Assembly: GCA_017618195.1 (NCBI GenBank)
Contig: JAFZUW010000036.1
Span: 1 to 46,295 of the forward strand
Direction: 5' to 3'
Origin: Lachnospiraceae bacterium
GTDB taxonomy: Bacteria > Bacillota > Clostridia > Lachnospirales > Lachnospiraceae
DNA length: 46,295 nucleotides
Positions 25,314-38,467 of this stretch are shown piece after piece. Both the position numbers and the translations under genes were made by a program. The notes under the pieces are model-generated. The model was not told the DNA's origin, searched no databases, and saw nothing but the letters and a program-made list of their open reading frames with translations. Every line of letters begins with the position of its first letter. Positions within the stretch are counted from its first letter, which is position 1.

Positions 25314-27236
25314 TCAGAACTGCCTCGTATGCTTCAACTGCGTAATAAACTCCGCATTGGAACGCGTATGCATGAACATGTTGACGATTGCCTCGGTAGC
25401 TTCCTCGGCCCTTGCTCCGCCGAATGCTCGGCGCATGATGAAGTTCGCCTCCTGCTCTACAGGAGAAAGCAGCAGATCTTCTCTTCTCGTACTGGACTTC
25501 GGCAGGTCGATTGCCGGGAATATGCGTCTTTCGGAAAGCGCACGGTTCAGCGTCAGCTCCATGTTGCCGGTGCCTTTGAATTCCTCAAATACGACGTCAT
25601 CCATACGGCTTCCGGTATCCACAAGCGCCGTCGCGAGGATCGTAAGGCTTCCGCCTTCCTTCATGCAGCGGGCCGCACCGAAGAATTTCTTAGGCATATA
25701 AAGCGCAGCCGGATCAAGACCGCCCGAAAGCGTACGTCCGCTCGACTGGCATGTCAGGTTATAGGCACGCGCGAGCCTCGTGATGCTGTCCAGAAGGATG
25801 ATTACGTCTTTGCCGTATTCCACGAGACGTTTTGCATGCTCGATCGTCATCTCGGATACGCGCTTATGCTTCTCAGGGGCCTCGTCAAATGTGGAATAAA
25901 TGATTTCAACGTTGTCGCCCTTGATGCTTTCCTTCATATCGGTTACTTCCTCGGGACGCTCGTCGATCAAAAGAATGATCATGTGGAGTCCCGGATTGTT
26001 CCGCTGCACCGCTCTTGCGATGTCCTTTAAAAGCGTCGTCTTACCTGCTTTCGGCGGCGAAACGATCATGCCTCGCTGCCCTTTACCGATCGGGGAAAGC
26101 AGATCCACGATCCGCACGGATGTCGGACCGCCTTCGGTCTCGAGACGAAGCCGCTCATGCGGGAATACCGGGGTCAGCTTTTCGAAACGCTTGCGGTTGA
26201 CGGAGCGCTCGGGAAGTTCTCCGTTGATCTTCGATACGTTGAGAAGCGCGACAAATTTCTCCGCGGGAGATTTCACCTTCAGATTTCCGCAGATGATATC
26301 GCCGGTCGTCAGATTGTAGCGCTTGATGATTGCAGGCGATACATATACGTCATCCGGACCGGGCAGATAATTCTCGTCTCGGATAAATCCGAACGACTGC
26401 TCCGCTGCGATTTCCAGAATTCCGCATTTCGTAATACCGCTGTCCATCTGCGCATTCTCGTTCTGCGGCTGTGTCTGGTAACGGCTCGATGCGGAACCTT
26501 CCGCAACTCTGGAAGGCTCTCTGCGCTCAACCGGTCTAGCTTCCGTTTGGGCGGGTCTTTCAACCGGCTGGGTGGCTCTGACGGATGCCTGGGCGGAAGA
26601 TCTTACGTCCGCGCGCACTGCCTGACGATCCGCGGGCAGCGAAGGTCTTACCTCCGCACGGACCATAGGACGATCTGCGGGCTGAGAGGGTCTTACCTCC
26701 GCACGGACTACAGGACGGTCTGCGGGCTGAGAGGGTCTTACCTCCGCTCGAACCACCGGACGATCCGCGGGCTGCGCGGGTCTTGTCGATGCATGCACTA
26801 CCCGGCGTTCTTCCGGCTGGACAGGTCTTGTCGATGCCCTGACGACTGTCTTCGCACCGTTTCCGGCTTCGCTGACCGGTGCCTGCTTGGCTTCCGCCTT
26901 CACTGCCTGCTTGGCCTCTTTCTCTGCTTCGGCCTTTGCAGCGGCATTCGTCTCCGCTTTCACAGCCTTGCTTCCTTCATCTGCCTGCTTCATTTCCGCC
27001 TCAGCCGGCTTTTTATCTTCTTTCACGGCACTCTTCGGCTCCGCCTTCGCGGTTACCTTTGCCGTCTTATGAACTGCGGATTCCTTTGCTTCCGGTACCG
27101 CTTCCGATTTTGCGCCCGAAGCCTCCTTCAGCAATTCAATCAATTCGTCTTTCTTTTTACTGCTGTAGCCGGTAATACCGAGCTCTTTGGCCGCTTTCTT
27201 CAGTTCGGTGAGCGGCATATCGTTGTATTTGTCCAT
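25314..27236 (-). CDS. rho: Transcription termination factor Rho with long disordered insert
   Basis: The 640-residue protein has a SAP-like N-terminal helical domain (about 1-40, DMPLTELKKAAKELG), then a long Ala/Lys/Glu- and Pro/Arg-rich insert (about 45-240), the RNA-binding cold-shock-like domain (about 255-325), and the RecA-type ATPase with Walker A PPKAGKTT (near residue 400) and ILLIDERPEEVTDM. Rho is a hexameric RNA helicase that ends transcription. A typical Rho is about 420 residues, so the insert adds roughly 200. The start at 27236 follows GGAGAAG. It lies downstream of the rpoBC terminator; no strong promoter is visible. Confidence 0.95.
   Translation of the reverse strand: MDKYNDMPLTELKKAAKELGITGYSSKKKDELIELLKEASGAKSEAVPEAKESAVHKTAKVTAKAEPKSAVKEDKKPAEAEMKQADEGSKAVKAETNAAAKAEAEKEAKQAVKAEAKQAPVSEAGNGAKTVVRASTRPVQPEERRVVHASTRPAQPADRPVVRAEVRPSQPADRPVVRAEVRPSQPADRPMVRAEVRPSLPADRQAVRADVRSSAQASVRATQPVERPAQTEARPVERREPSRVAEGSASSRYQTQPQNENAQMDSGITKCGILEIAAEQSFGFIRDENYLPGPDDVYVSPAIIKRYNLTTGDIICGNLKVKSPAEKFVALLNVSKINGELPERSVNRKRFEKLTPVFPHERLRLETEGGPTSVRIVDLLSPIGKGQRGMIVSPPKAGKTTLLKDIARAVQRNNPGLHMIILLIDERPEEVTDMKESIKGDNVEIIYSTFDEAPEKHKRVSEMTIEHAKRLVEYGKDVIILLDSITRLARAYNLTCQSSGRTLSGGLDPAALYMPKKFFGAARCMKEGGSLTILATALVDTGSRMDDVVFEEFKGTGNMELTLNRALSERRIFPAIDLPKSSTRREDLLLSPVEQEANFIMRRAFGGARAEEATEAIVNMFMHTRSNAEFITQLKHTRQF
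26560..26860 (-). repeat. 45-bp coding repeats in the rho insert
   Basis: Near-identical 45-bp units (GGTCTTACCTCCGC on the plus strand begins at 26644, 26689 and 26734) encode the 15-residue unit VVRAEVRPSQPADRP. More diverged copies flank them (VVHASTRPAQPADRP, AVRADVRSS). They cover about residues 130-226 of Rho. Confidence 0.85.
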
Positions 27237-27385
27237 ATCTTCTCCGTGGTAATGATATAGAAAGCAAATCAAACGGATCACATAATGTCCGCTTCTGCTT
27301 TCTTCTTTATAAGGTTTCTTTTCGGGAAAATCAGATGTTCCCCAAGTGCGGGGACATGTACCAGATTTCAGAATTCGTTTTGTAA

Positions 27386-27419
27386 AAGAAAAATGCGGGA
27401 GCAGGGTCGCTGCCCCCGC
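27386..27419 (-). terminator. rpoBC terminator
   Basis: Minus-strand stem GCGGGGGCAG / CTGCTCCCGC (27410-27419, 27395-27404, one mismatch) followed by ATTTTTCTTTT. Confidence 0.85.
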
Positions 27420-27478
27420 GAGAGGGATTCCGTGTATTGCACCGGAACCCCTTAAGATTCAAAGAATTCGGGCGATTA

Positions 27479-31318
<3,840 letters not shown>

Positions 31319-31368
31319 GCGTTTGATTGCTCCTTCCTAATATTCGTTCACAGATGAATTGTTTCGAA

Positions 31369-34300
31369 TCAGAAATCATCGCTTTCCGACAAATCATCGC
31401 CGCTGCCGTAACTGAACGTACCGGTTGAGGCGTCCGGAGTAACCTCCAGATATCCGTCTGCAAAATCATCCGTGTTCCTAGGAACATTGTCGCCTTCGAT
31501 CAGGCTTCTCAAGCTGCGGTCGCCCGTATCGATGTCTTCTGCCATGACAACCTCGTTGCCGTCCTCATCGAGAACCGTAACATCCAGTGCAAGAGACTGA
31601 AGTTCCTTAAGGAGAACCTTGAAGGACTCAGGGATACCGCACTCGGAAATGTTATCGCCCTTGATGATTGCTTCGTAGGTCTTAACACGGCCGGTTACAT
31701 CATCGGACTTAACCGTCAGGATTTCCTGAAGGATATGCGCTGCGCCGTAAGCTTCCAGCGCCCAAACTTCCATTTCACCGAAACGCTGGCCGCCGAACTG
31801 GGCTTTACCGCCGAGAGGCTGCTGCGTAACGAGGGAGTAAGGACCGGTGGAACGGGCATGAATCTTATCATCTACCAGATGATGCAGCTTCAGATAATGC
31901 ATGAAGCCGACTGTTACTTCACCGTCGAAAGGCTCACCGGAACGGCCGTCACGGAGCTGAACTTTTCCGTCAGGCTTGATCGGAACGCCCTTCCACTCTT
32001 CTCTGTTCTCCTGGTGGGTAAGGAGATATTCCATAACCTCAGGAAGAAGAATGTCTTTGTATTTGGCCTTGAAGTCTTCGATCTCCATGTTGACATAGTC
32101 GTTGGCAAGTTCCAGCGTCTCCATAATGTCAACTTCGTTCGCGCCGTCAAATACGGGCGTGGAAACCTTGAATCCGAGAACCGCGGAAGCAAGACTCAGG
32201 TGAATCTCCAATACCTGACCGATATTCATTCGGGAAGGTACGCCGAGAGGGTTCAATACGATGTCAAGCGGACGTCCGTTCGGAAGGAACGGCATATCCT
32301 CTACCGGAAGCACGCGGGAAACTACACCCTTGTTACCGTGACGGCCGGCCATCTTATCACCAACCTGGATCTTACGCTTCTGAGCAATGTATACGCGAAC
32401 GCTCTCGTTTACTCCCGGAGGAAGCTCATCGCCGTTCTCACGGGTAAATACTTTGGCGTCCACAATGATACCGAACTCACCGTGCGGAACACGAAGAGAC
32501 GTATCACGAACTTCACGTGCCTTCTCACCGAAGATGGCGTGGAGCAGACGCTCCTCGGCCGTCAGCTCGGTCTCGCCCTTAGGCGTTACCTTACCGGCAA
32601 GAATATCACCTGCGCGAACCTCTGCACCGATGCGGATGATTCCTCTCTCGTCGAGATCCTTCAGCGCATCCTCGCCGACACCGGGAACATCACGGGTGAT
32701 CTCCTCGGGTCCGAGTTTCGTGTCACGGGCCTCTGCCTCATACTCTTCAATATGAATGGAGGTATAAACGTCATCCCGTACAAGTCTCTCACTGAGCAGT
32801 ACGGCATCCTCGTAGTTGTAGCCTTCCCAGGTCATGAATCCGATCAGCGGGTTCTTACCGAGAGCGAGCTCGCCGCCGGAAGTGGACGGGCCGTCTGCGA
32901 TAACCTGACCTGCCTTAACCGTCTCACCCTTCTTAACGATGGGTCTCTGGTTGATGCTGGTACCCTGGTTGCTTCGTGCGAACTTCTGGAGTCTGTACTC
33001 GTCGCGGCTTCCGTCCTCGGTGCGGATCACAATCCGGTTCGCCTCGGAACGCTCAACCACGCCTGCCTGCTTGGCAAGTACGCACACGCCGGAGTCAACG
33101 GCTACCTTTTCCTCCATACCGGTACCTACAACAGGCGAATCGGTAAAGAGAAGCGGAACTGCCTGACGCTGCATGTTGGAACCCATGAGGGCACGGTTTG
33201 CGTCGTCGTTCTGCAGGAACGGGATCATCGCCGTAGCAACGGAAAATACCATCTTAGGCGATACGTCCATCAGATCGATTCTGCGCTTTTCGAACAGGGA
33301 AGTCTCCGTACGGTAACGTCCGGAAACGTTGTTGTTTACGAAATGACCTTCTGCGTCGAGCGGCTCATTTGCCTGAGCAACTACGTAGCGGTCTTCCTCG
33401 TCCGCGGTAAGATATACGACATCGTCGGTAACTACCGGGTTCTCGGGATCGTCGTGGTTAACCTTGCGGTAAGGAGCCTCAACGAAGCCGTACTCGTTGA
33501 TTCTTGCATAAGAAGCAAGCGAGTTGATCAGACCGATGTTCGGACCTTCGGGGGTCTCAATCGGGCACATACGGCCGTAGTGCGTATAGTGTACGTCTCG
33601 AACTTCGAAACCTGCACGGTCACGGGAAAGACCGCCGGGGCCGAGTGCGGAAAGACGTCTCTTATGGGTCAGCTCGCCGAGCGGGTTGTGCTGGTCCATG
33701 AACTGGGACAGCTGGGAGCTTCCGAAGAACTCCTTAACCGCTGCGGTTACGGGCTTGATGTTGATCAAAGACTGAGGCGTGATCGTGTCGGGATCCTGGG
33801 TGGTCATACGCTCACGTACGACACGCTCCATTCTGGACATACCGATACGGTACTGGTTCTGAAGCAGTTCGCCTACGGCACGGATACGACGGTTTCCGAG
33901 ATGGTCGATATCGTCCTCGTTGCCGATGCCGTGCTCAAGATGCATGTTATAGTTGATCGAAGCAAAGATATCCTCACGGGTAATGTGCTTCGGAATCAGG
34001 TCGAGAATGTTCTTGTGAATCTCCTCGCAGATGGCTTCCGGATCGGAATTCTCATCAAGGATCTTCTTCAGTACCGGATAGTAAACAAGCTCGTTGATGT
34101 CAAGCTTCTTCTTAGCTTCCGGCGCATAGCATGCAAGGTCAACCATCATGTTGGAAAGAACCTTGACATTGTGCTCCTCACCCTGCAGCCATACGAACGG
34201 GATGGCAAGGTTCTGGATCTGCTCTGCCAGTGCTTCGGTAGCAACCGTACCTGCCTCGGCGATAACTTCACCGGTAGCGGTATCGATAACGTCCTCTGCA

Positions 34301-35181
34301 AATCTATGTCCTGCAATACGGTTCTTGAGCATAAGCTTCTTATTAAACTTATAACGGCCTACGCGTGCAAGATCGTATCTTCTCGGATCAAACAGCATAC
34401 CATGGATCAAAGACTCCGCATTCTCAAGTGACGGGGGTTCACCGGGACGCAGCTTCTTGTAGAGTTCCAGAAGACCGCTCTTATAGTCGTCGGTCGTATC
34501 CTTCTGGAAACTTGCTTCCATCTTCTTCTCTTCGCCGAACAGCTCGCGGATCTCTTCGTTAGTGCCTACACCGAGTGCACGAACCAGAACGGAGATCGGA
34601 ACCTTACGGTTTCTGTCTACACGAACATAAAAAACGTCGTTGGAATCGGTTTCATATTCAAGCCATGCACCGCGGTTCGGAATAACGGTACAAGCATACA
34701 AAGTCTTTCCGAGCTTATCTCTCGTGATTGCATAATAGATACCGGGAGAACGAACAAGCTGGCTTACGATAACACGCTCTGCACCGTTGATAACGAAGGT
34801 GCCGGTTTCCGTCATGAGCGGAAAATCACCCATGAAGATCGTGTGCTCGTTAATCTCGTCCGTCTCGGTATTATGAAGGCGTACCTTCACTTTCATCGGT
34901 GCGGCATAAGTAGCATCTCTTTCCTTGCACTCGTCAATCGTGTACTTCACTTCATCTTCACAAAGCTGATAGTCCACAAATTCCAGGCTGAGGTGCCCGC
35001 TGTAGTCATCGATCGGAGAAATATCCTCAAATACCTCGTGCAGTCCTTTCTTCAGAAACCAGTTGTAGGAATCTTTCTGGACTTCGATCAGGTTCGGCAT
35101 CTCAAGGATCTCTTTCTGTCTCGAATAACTCATTCGAATGCCCTTACCGACTTTTACCGGACAAATTCTGTTTTTATCCAT
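31369..35181 (-). CDS. rpoB: RNA polymerase beta subunit
   Basis: The 1270-residue protein has all beta motifs, including the rifampicin region [20 protein letters not shown] and [10 protein letters not shown], with the Asp, His and Ser positions that rifampicin-sensitive enzymes keep, and the [19 protein letters not shown] segment. The start at 35181 is preferred (AAGGGGTG upstream, typical N-terminus). The frame stays open to an ATG at 35274, which would add 31 non-conserved residues. The C-terminus ends in a short acidic Ser/Asp tail. Unusually, rplJ-rplL do not precede it; it has its own promoter. Confidence 0.97.
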   Translation of the reverse strand: MDKNRICPVKVGKGIRMSYSRQKEILEMPNLIEVQKDSYNWFLKKGLHEVFEDISPIDDYSGHLSLEFVDYQLCEDEVKYTIDECKERDATYAAPMKVKVRLHNTETDEINEHTIFMGDFPLMTETGTFVINGAERVIVSQLVRSPGIYYAITRDKLGKTLYACTVIPNRGAWLEYETDSNDVFYVRVDRNRKVPISVLVRALGVGTNEEIRELFGEEKKMEASFQKDTTDDYKSGLLELYKKLRPGEPPSLENAESLIHGMLFDPRRYDLARVGRYKFNKKLMLKNRIAGHRFAEDVIDTATGEVIAEAGTVATEALAEQIQNLAIPFVWLQGEEHNVKVLSNMMVDLACYAPEAKKKLDINELVYYPVLKKILDENSDPEAICEEIHKNILDLIPKHITREDIFASINYNMHLEHGIGNEDDIDHLGNRRIRAVGELLQNQYRIGMSRMERVVRERMTTQDPDTITPQSLINIKPVTAAVKEFFGSSQLSQFMDQHNPLGELTHKRRLSALGPGGLSRDRAGFEVRDVHYTHYGRMCPIETPEGPNIGLINSLASYARINEYGFVEAPYRKVNHDDPENPVVTDDVVYLTADEEDRYVVAQANEPLDAEGHFVNNNVSGRYRTETSLFEKRRIDLMDVSPKMVFSVATAMIPFLQNDDANRALMGSNMQRQAVPLLFTDSPVVGTGMEEKVAVDSGVCVLAKQAGVVERSEANRIVIRTEDGSRDEYRLQKFARSNQGTSINQRPIVKKGETVKAGQVIADGPSTSGGELALGKNPLIGFMTWEGYNYEDAVLLSERLVRDDVYTSIHIEEYEAEARDTKLGPEEITRDVPGVGEDALKDLDERGIIRIGAEVRAGDILAGKVTPKGETELTAEERLLHAIFGEKAREVRDTSLRVPHGEFGIIVDAKVFTRENGDELPPGVNESVRVYIAQKRKIQVGDKMAGRHGNKGVVSRVLPVEDMPFLPNGRPLDIVLNPLGVPSRMNIGQVLEIHLSLASAVLGFKVSTPVFDGANEVDIMETLELANDYVNMEIEDFKAKYKDILLPEVMEYLLTHQENREEWKGVPIKPDGKVQLRDGRSGEPFDGEVTVGFMHYLKLHHLVDDKIHARSTGPYSLVTQQPLGGKAQFGGQRFGEMEVWALEAYGAAHILQEILTVKSDDVTGRVKTYEAIIKGDNISECGIPESFKVLLKELQSLALDVTVLDEDGNEVVMAEDIDTGDRSLRSLIEGDNVPRNTDDFADGYLEVTPDASTGTFSYGSGDDLSESDDF

Positions 35182-35366
35182 TGACGTTTTCACCCCTTGA
35201 ATAGATTTCCCATTGCGCGTAATATGCGCACAACAACCCAATCGTACCATATTTTGTACCCTCATTCCGCGCATTCTACGAGGGGTCGAAAAGCGGTTGC
35301 TTTTCGCTGTTTCTTATGGTATAATTGACTTGTTTAGGCATATAACACCACAATAGTGCATTTTTC
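35182..35366 (-). promoter_or_regulatory. rpoBC leader with a perfect hairpin
   Basis: The leader from the promoter to the rpoB start is about 180 nt. It contains a perfect 8-bp hairpin CGAAAAGC-N4-GCTTTTCG (35287-35306) with no U-run and a smaller TGCGC...GCGCA stem near 35214-35230. Such leaders can control rpoBC expression, but nothing specific is recognised. Confidence 0.5.
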
Positions 35367-35395
35367 ATAGTAGCACAACTCTTTGGGAATGTCAA
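35367..35395 (-). promoter_or_regulatory. rpoBC promoter
   Basis: On the minus strand TTGACA (35390-35395), 17 nt, TACTAT (35367-35372). It lies downstream of the terminator of the acidic protein gene, so rpoBC is an independent unit. Confidence 0.9.
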
Positions 35396-35473
35396 TCTTT
35401 CATTTTCACCAAATACATGCCTCATTTTCCCTGATTTTTCTCATCTTTTTTTATTTTTATAGGAAAATAACAT

Positions 35474-35514
35474 AAAAACGGCTGCTGCACCGTTTGTATC
35501 GGTACAGCAGCCGT
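35474..35514 (-). terminator. Terminator of the acidic zinc-ribbon protein gene
   Basis: 15-bp minus-strand stem with one mismatch (ACGGCTGCTGTACCG / CGGTGCAGCAGCCGT; 35500-35514, 35478-35492) followed by TTTTATG. Confidence 0.9.
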
Positions 35515-35556
35515 ATTCTTGCTGTTTCTTTATAATTTCGGAAGATTCCTTCCCGA

Positions 35557-38247
35557 TCAGAAATCAATCGGAGTGTCTTCCTCGTCCGGTTCGTCCTCAT
35601 AGCCCGTTACGATCAGATCGGACAGGCTGTATGCGGTTTCCGCGGCGGGATCTGCCGCAGGCTCTTCCGGTTCTTTCTTGAGATTCATCAAATGCTCATC
35701 GATGTCGAACGCCTCGTCGTTGTTTCCGCTCGGCTCGTCATGTCCGAAATATTCTTCCTCATCCTCATCCACATCGTAATCATCCGAGTGAATGTTGATC
35801 CGAAGCTCATCCTCCGTAGGTTCGGCCGCGGGAGCCTCCTCCGGTAAGGAAATCGGTTCCTCGGCATCCATCTTCAGCGAATTGTAAACCTCGTGCGTAG
35901 GCGGTGCGGCATAAGAGCTTGCCCGTTTTGCACGGTACTCATCCGCCCCGTCGAACAGGCTGTTAAAGAGGAAGTCCTCGCCGTCCGCCGGATGCTGCTG
36001 CGGCGCCTGCTCGGAAAGAATGTCTTCAAGGGAAATGCCGGGATCATATTCCCGTGCGGGCGTTTCGCCTTCGAATACCGCATCGTCCTCAGCCTCCGGA
36101 GCATTTTCCTCAACGGGTGCTTCCGATTCAAACGATTCGGGTTCCTCTTCCGCGATAATATCCTCTGCCGGAGCTTCCGCCTCAGGCTCGGGGAAAATGT
36201 CATCCGCCGGAGCTTCGGCTTCAAATGTTTCCGGTTCGGGCGCCGGAAGAATATTCTCCGGGATGTCCTGCTGAACCGGGATATATTGCTCCATAGAAGC
36301 TTCCACAAAGGAATTGGACTTCTCCGCGGGCTTGTTCTCGCCGCGGAACAGTTCCTCTTCCGCCTGCTCACGTGCAGTTGCATCCGACGAGAAACTCCAG
36401 TTGGAGAACAGCTCGTCTACATTGTTGGCAGGTGCGGAATCAAGAGCCTCATCCTCAGCGGTTTCGGCTTCTTCACCGAAATCGATGTCGATTGTCTTAG
36501 AATCGGATTCCTCAGCCGGTGCGGGCTCTTCGGGGAGTTCGGGTTCCTCAGGCTCCTCAGGTAATTCGGGCTCTTCAGGCTCCTCGGGGAATTCGGGCTC
36601 TTCAGGCTCTTCGGGGAATTCGGGGTTCTCGGGCTCCTCCGGTAATTCGGGTTCTTCAGGCTCCTCAGGATCTTCCGGATCCTCAGGTTCCTCCGGGTCC
36701 GCCGGTCCGTCCGGATCTTCGACAGCCGTTACACCGGGATCATCTTCATCAAAGCTCTCAATCGGAATCTCGGGCTCCTCAGCATCGGGTTCGGGCTCGT
36801 CGGAAAGAATGTCAACCGGCTCTTCTTCGTCATTCCCGAAATCAATTGCGATCACTCCGGGTACCGGGCCTTTATGCTCGGACTGAAAATCTTCCTTTTC
36901 GATTTCAGCATCCTCAAATGCGGGCTTGCTTGCTGCCAATCCGATTTCAAAGGCTTCGTCTGTGTCAAATACGATATTGATTGCACCGGGTTCTTCTGCG
37001 GCCTCAGGCTCTGCTTCAAGTTCAGGCTCCTCGGCAGCTTCGGGCTCTGCTTCAAGCTCAGGCTCCTCGGCAGCTTCGGGTTCTGCTTCAAGCTCAGGTT
37101 CCTCAGCGGCTTCGGGCTCTCCTTCAAGCTCAGGCTCCTCGGCAGCTTCGGGTTCTTCTGCTGCCTTGATGATTTCCTCTTCCTCATCCGAAGCGAAATC
37201 AATCTTGATCTCTACCGGCTCGTTAGCAACGGGAGCCTTCTCTTCGGGCTCTTCCTGAGCCGCCGGCTTGAACAGGTTTCCGAACAGGATCGCAAACGGA
37301 TTCTTCTTCGGTTCTTCCTTCGGTTCCTCTTTGGGCTCCTCTGCGGATTTCCCGACCGGCTCGCCGGATTCTTCCTCGTCTATATCGTCCTCGTCTTCAT
37401 CGGACTCTTCGTCCTCGTCGGATTCATCGTCCTCATCATCTTCAGACTCTTCGTCCTCGTCTTCATCTTCCTCATCAGACTCTTCGTCTACTTCCGAATC
37501 ATCCTCATCCTCGTCGGACTCTTCCTCGTCGTATTCGGAGTCATCCGCATCTTCATCGGAATCTTCCTCATCTTCGTCGGACTCTTCATCTTCGTCGAAC
37601 TCTTCATCTTCGTCAGACTCGTCATCATCGTCTTCAGACTCTTCGTCCTCATCGGACTCTTCCGCGTCCTCGTCGGAATCGTCTTCGTCGAGCTCGTCAT
37701 CCTCCTCGGATTCTTCTTCCTCTGACTCCTCTTCTTCGAGATCGCTCAGAACCTTCTCGGCTTCCGTAACGGCTTCGTTAAAGGTGCGCTCGAACTCGCT
37801 CGCGGTTTCCTCGATGGACTTCTTCAATTCGGCAATCGGGTCTTCCATGCCTTCAGTGAAGGATTTGACGGCTTCTTCCACGGTGTTTCCGACTTCCTCG
37901 CACACCTTTTCCGCCTCGCGGACAGCACGATCCACGGCCTCCTCGACTTCCTTCTCGGCAGCCTCTTTCTCGGCGGTCCGGTCCTCGTCCATCGCGCGGA
38001 ACGCCTTCAGGATGCTCTCAAGATCCTTCGTATCCTCGCCGTCACCCTGATTTTTCAGCAGCAGCTTCAGATTCAAAAGCACGCTCACTCCGAGTGCCGT
38101 CCCAAGCAGCTTTACAAGACCGCTTGTCAGCTTGTCGCTCCCGGCATCGGTGCGCCGCTCGCTGTTGTTCTTCCATATTTGTTCCCCGCAATACGGGCAG
38201 AAATTCACATCATTCGGAAAATCAGATCCACATTTGCTGCATTTCAT
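35557..38247 (-). CDS. Large acidic zinc-ribbon membrane protein, unknown function
   Basis: I do not recognise this 896-residue protein as a named family. It begins with a four-Cys zinc ribbon (Cys3, 6, 17, 20), then one hydrophobic segment (about 42-64), a predicted coiled coil (about 75-165), and then several hundred residues of very acidic low complexity: Asp/Ser/Glu runs (about 171-293), four 12-residue EAAEEPELEAEP-type repeats (about 365-412) and EEPE repeats (about 516-574). A hydrophobic I-x-I-D-F-like motif recurs near 346, 423, 465 and 583 and forms the C-terminus (PIDF). The start at 38247 follows AGGAGGAGG. It has its own promoter and terminator. Confidence 0.8.
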   Translation of the reverse strand: MKCSKCGSDFPNDVNFCPYCGEQIWKNNSERRTDAGSDKLTSGLVKLLGTALGVSVLLNLKLLLKNQGDGEDTKDLESILKAFRAMDEDRTAEKEAAEKEVEEAVDRAVREAEKVCEEVGNTVEEAVKSFTEGMEDPIAELKKSIEETASEFERTFNEAVTEAEKVLSDLEEEESEEEESEEDDELDEDDSDEDAEESDEDEESEDDDDESDEDEEFDEDEESDEDEEDSDEDADDSEYDEEESDEDEDDSEVDEESDEEDEDEDEESEDDEDDESDEDEESDEDEDDIDEEESGEPVGKSAEEPKEEPKEEPKKNPFAILFGNLFKPAAQEEPEEKAPVANEPVEIKIDFASDEEEEIIKAAEEPEAAEEPELEGEPEAAEEPELEAEPEAAEEPELEAEPEAAEEPELEAEPEAAEEPGAINIVFDTDEAFEIGLAASKPAFEDAEIEKEDFQSEHKGPVPGVIAIDFGNDEEEPVDILSDEPEPDAEEPEIPIESFDEDDPGVTAVEDPDGPADPEEPEDPEDPEEPEEPELPEEPENPEFPEEPEEPEFPEEPEEPELPEEPEEPELPEEPAPAEESDSKTIDIDFGEEAETAEDEALDSAPANNVDELFSNWSFSSDATAREQAEEELFRGENKPAEKSNSFVEASMEQYIPVQQDIPENILPAPEPETFEAEAPADDIFPEPEAEAPAEDIIAEEEPESFESEAPVEENAPEAEDDAVFEGETPAREYDPGISLEDILSEQAPQQHPADGEDFLFNSLFDGADEYRAKRASSYAAPPTHEVYNSLKMDAEEPISLPEEAPAAEPTEDELRINIHSDDYDVDEDEEEYFGHDEPSGNNDEAFDIDEHLMNLKKEPEEPAADPAAETAYSLSDLIVTGYEDEPDEEDTPIDF
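36528..36700 (-). repeat. EEPE-type coding repeats
   Basis: Tandem short units of 9-12 bp encode EEPE / ELPEEPE / EFPEEPE patterns in the acidic protein. The plus strand reads as repeated GGCTCCTC and GGTAATTCGG / GGGAATTCGG blocks. Confidence 0.75.
37015..37158 (-). repeat. Four 36-bp coding repeats
   Basis: Four near-identical 36-bp units (TTCAAG on the plus strand begins at 37015, 37051, 37087 and 37123) encode the 12-residue unit EAAEEPELEAEP. Confidence 0.9.
37370..37735 (-). repeat. Asp/Ser/Glu low-complexity tract
   Basis: Irregular repeats of GAC/GAG/TCC codons encode D-E-D/E-S runs for about 120 residues of the acidic protein. Slippage and recombination in this tract are likely to vary its length between strains. 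Confidence 0.85.
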
Positions 38248-38365
38248 AACAAATCCTCCTCCTGGAATGTCCCGGCACACTCGCCCCGCCGGGCGTCGGC
38301 ACGCGCTTCGAACCGCTCTGCCAACCGATCGGGCACCCCATATTCACCATCGAATCGGTTAATAT

Positions 38366-38395
38366 ATTTTATCCTTTTTTGAATATGTATGTCAA
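38366..38395 (-). promoter_or_regulatory. Promoter of the acidic zinc-ribbon protein gene
   Basis: On the minus strand TTGACA (38390-38395), 18 nt, TAAAAT (38366-38371). The leader is about 110 nt and GC-rich, with a GGCA...TGCC hairpin. Confidence 0.75.
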
Positions 38396-38419
38396 TAGTC
38401 TGCGCCTTAATCCGTAAAG

Positions 38420-38459
38420 AAAATATGACGCATTATGGCGGCGGAAAATGTCATATTTT
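38420..38459 (-). terminator. Probable terminator of the four-gene operon
   Basis: Inverted repeat AAAATATGAC / GTCATATTTT (38450-38459, 38420-38429) with a 20-nt loop, followed on the minus strand by CTTTACGG. It lies directly after the last stop codon. The U-run is poor, so confidence is moderate. Confidence 0.45.
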
Positions 38460-38467
38460 CCGTCCGA

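Noticed and set aside
35182-35274. Upstream in-frame ATG giving rpoB 31 extra residues
   Set aside because: The extra residues are not like any beta N-terminus and the ATG at 35181 has the better ribosome site.
36500-37735. Repeat tracts considered as a CRISPR array
   Set aside because: The units are in-frame protein repeats without unique spacers of constant length.
37268-38050. Long serine-rich plus-strand frame opposite the acidic gene
   Set aside because: It is the mirror of Asp/Glu codon repeats on the minus strand; the real gene has a ribosome site, zinc ribbon, promoter and terminator.
38290-38345. tRNA-Ser-like stretch (GGCAGAGCGGTTCGAAGCG) in the leader of the acidic protein gene
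   Set aside because: It can form a single hairpin but no cloverleaf, and no acceptor stem is seen.
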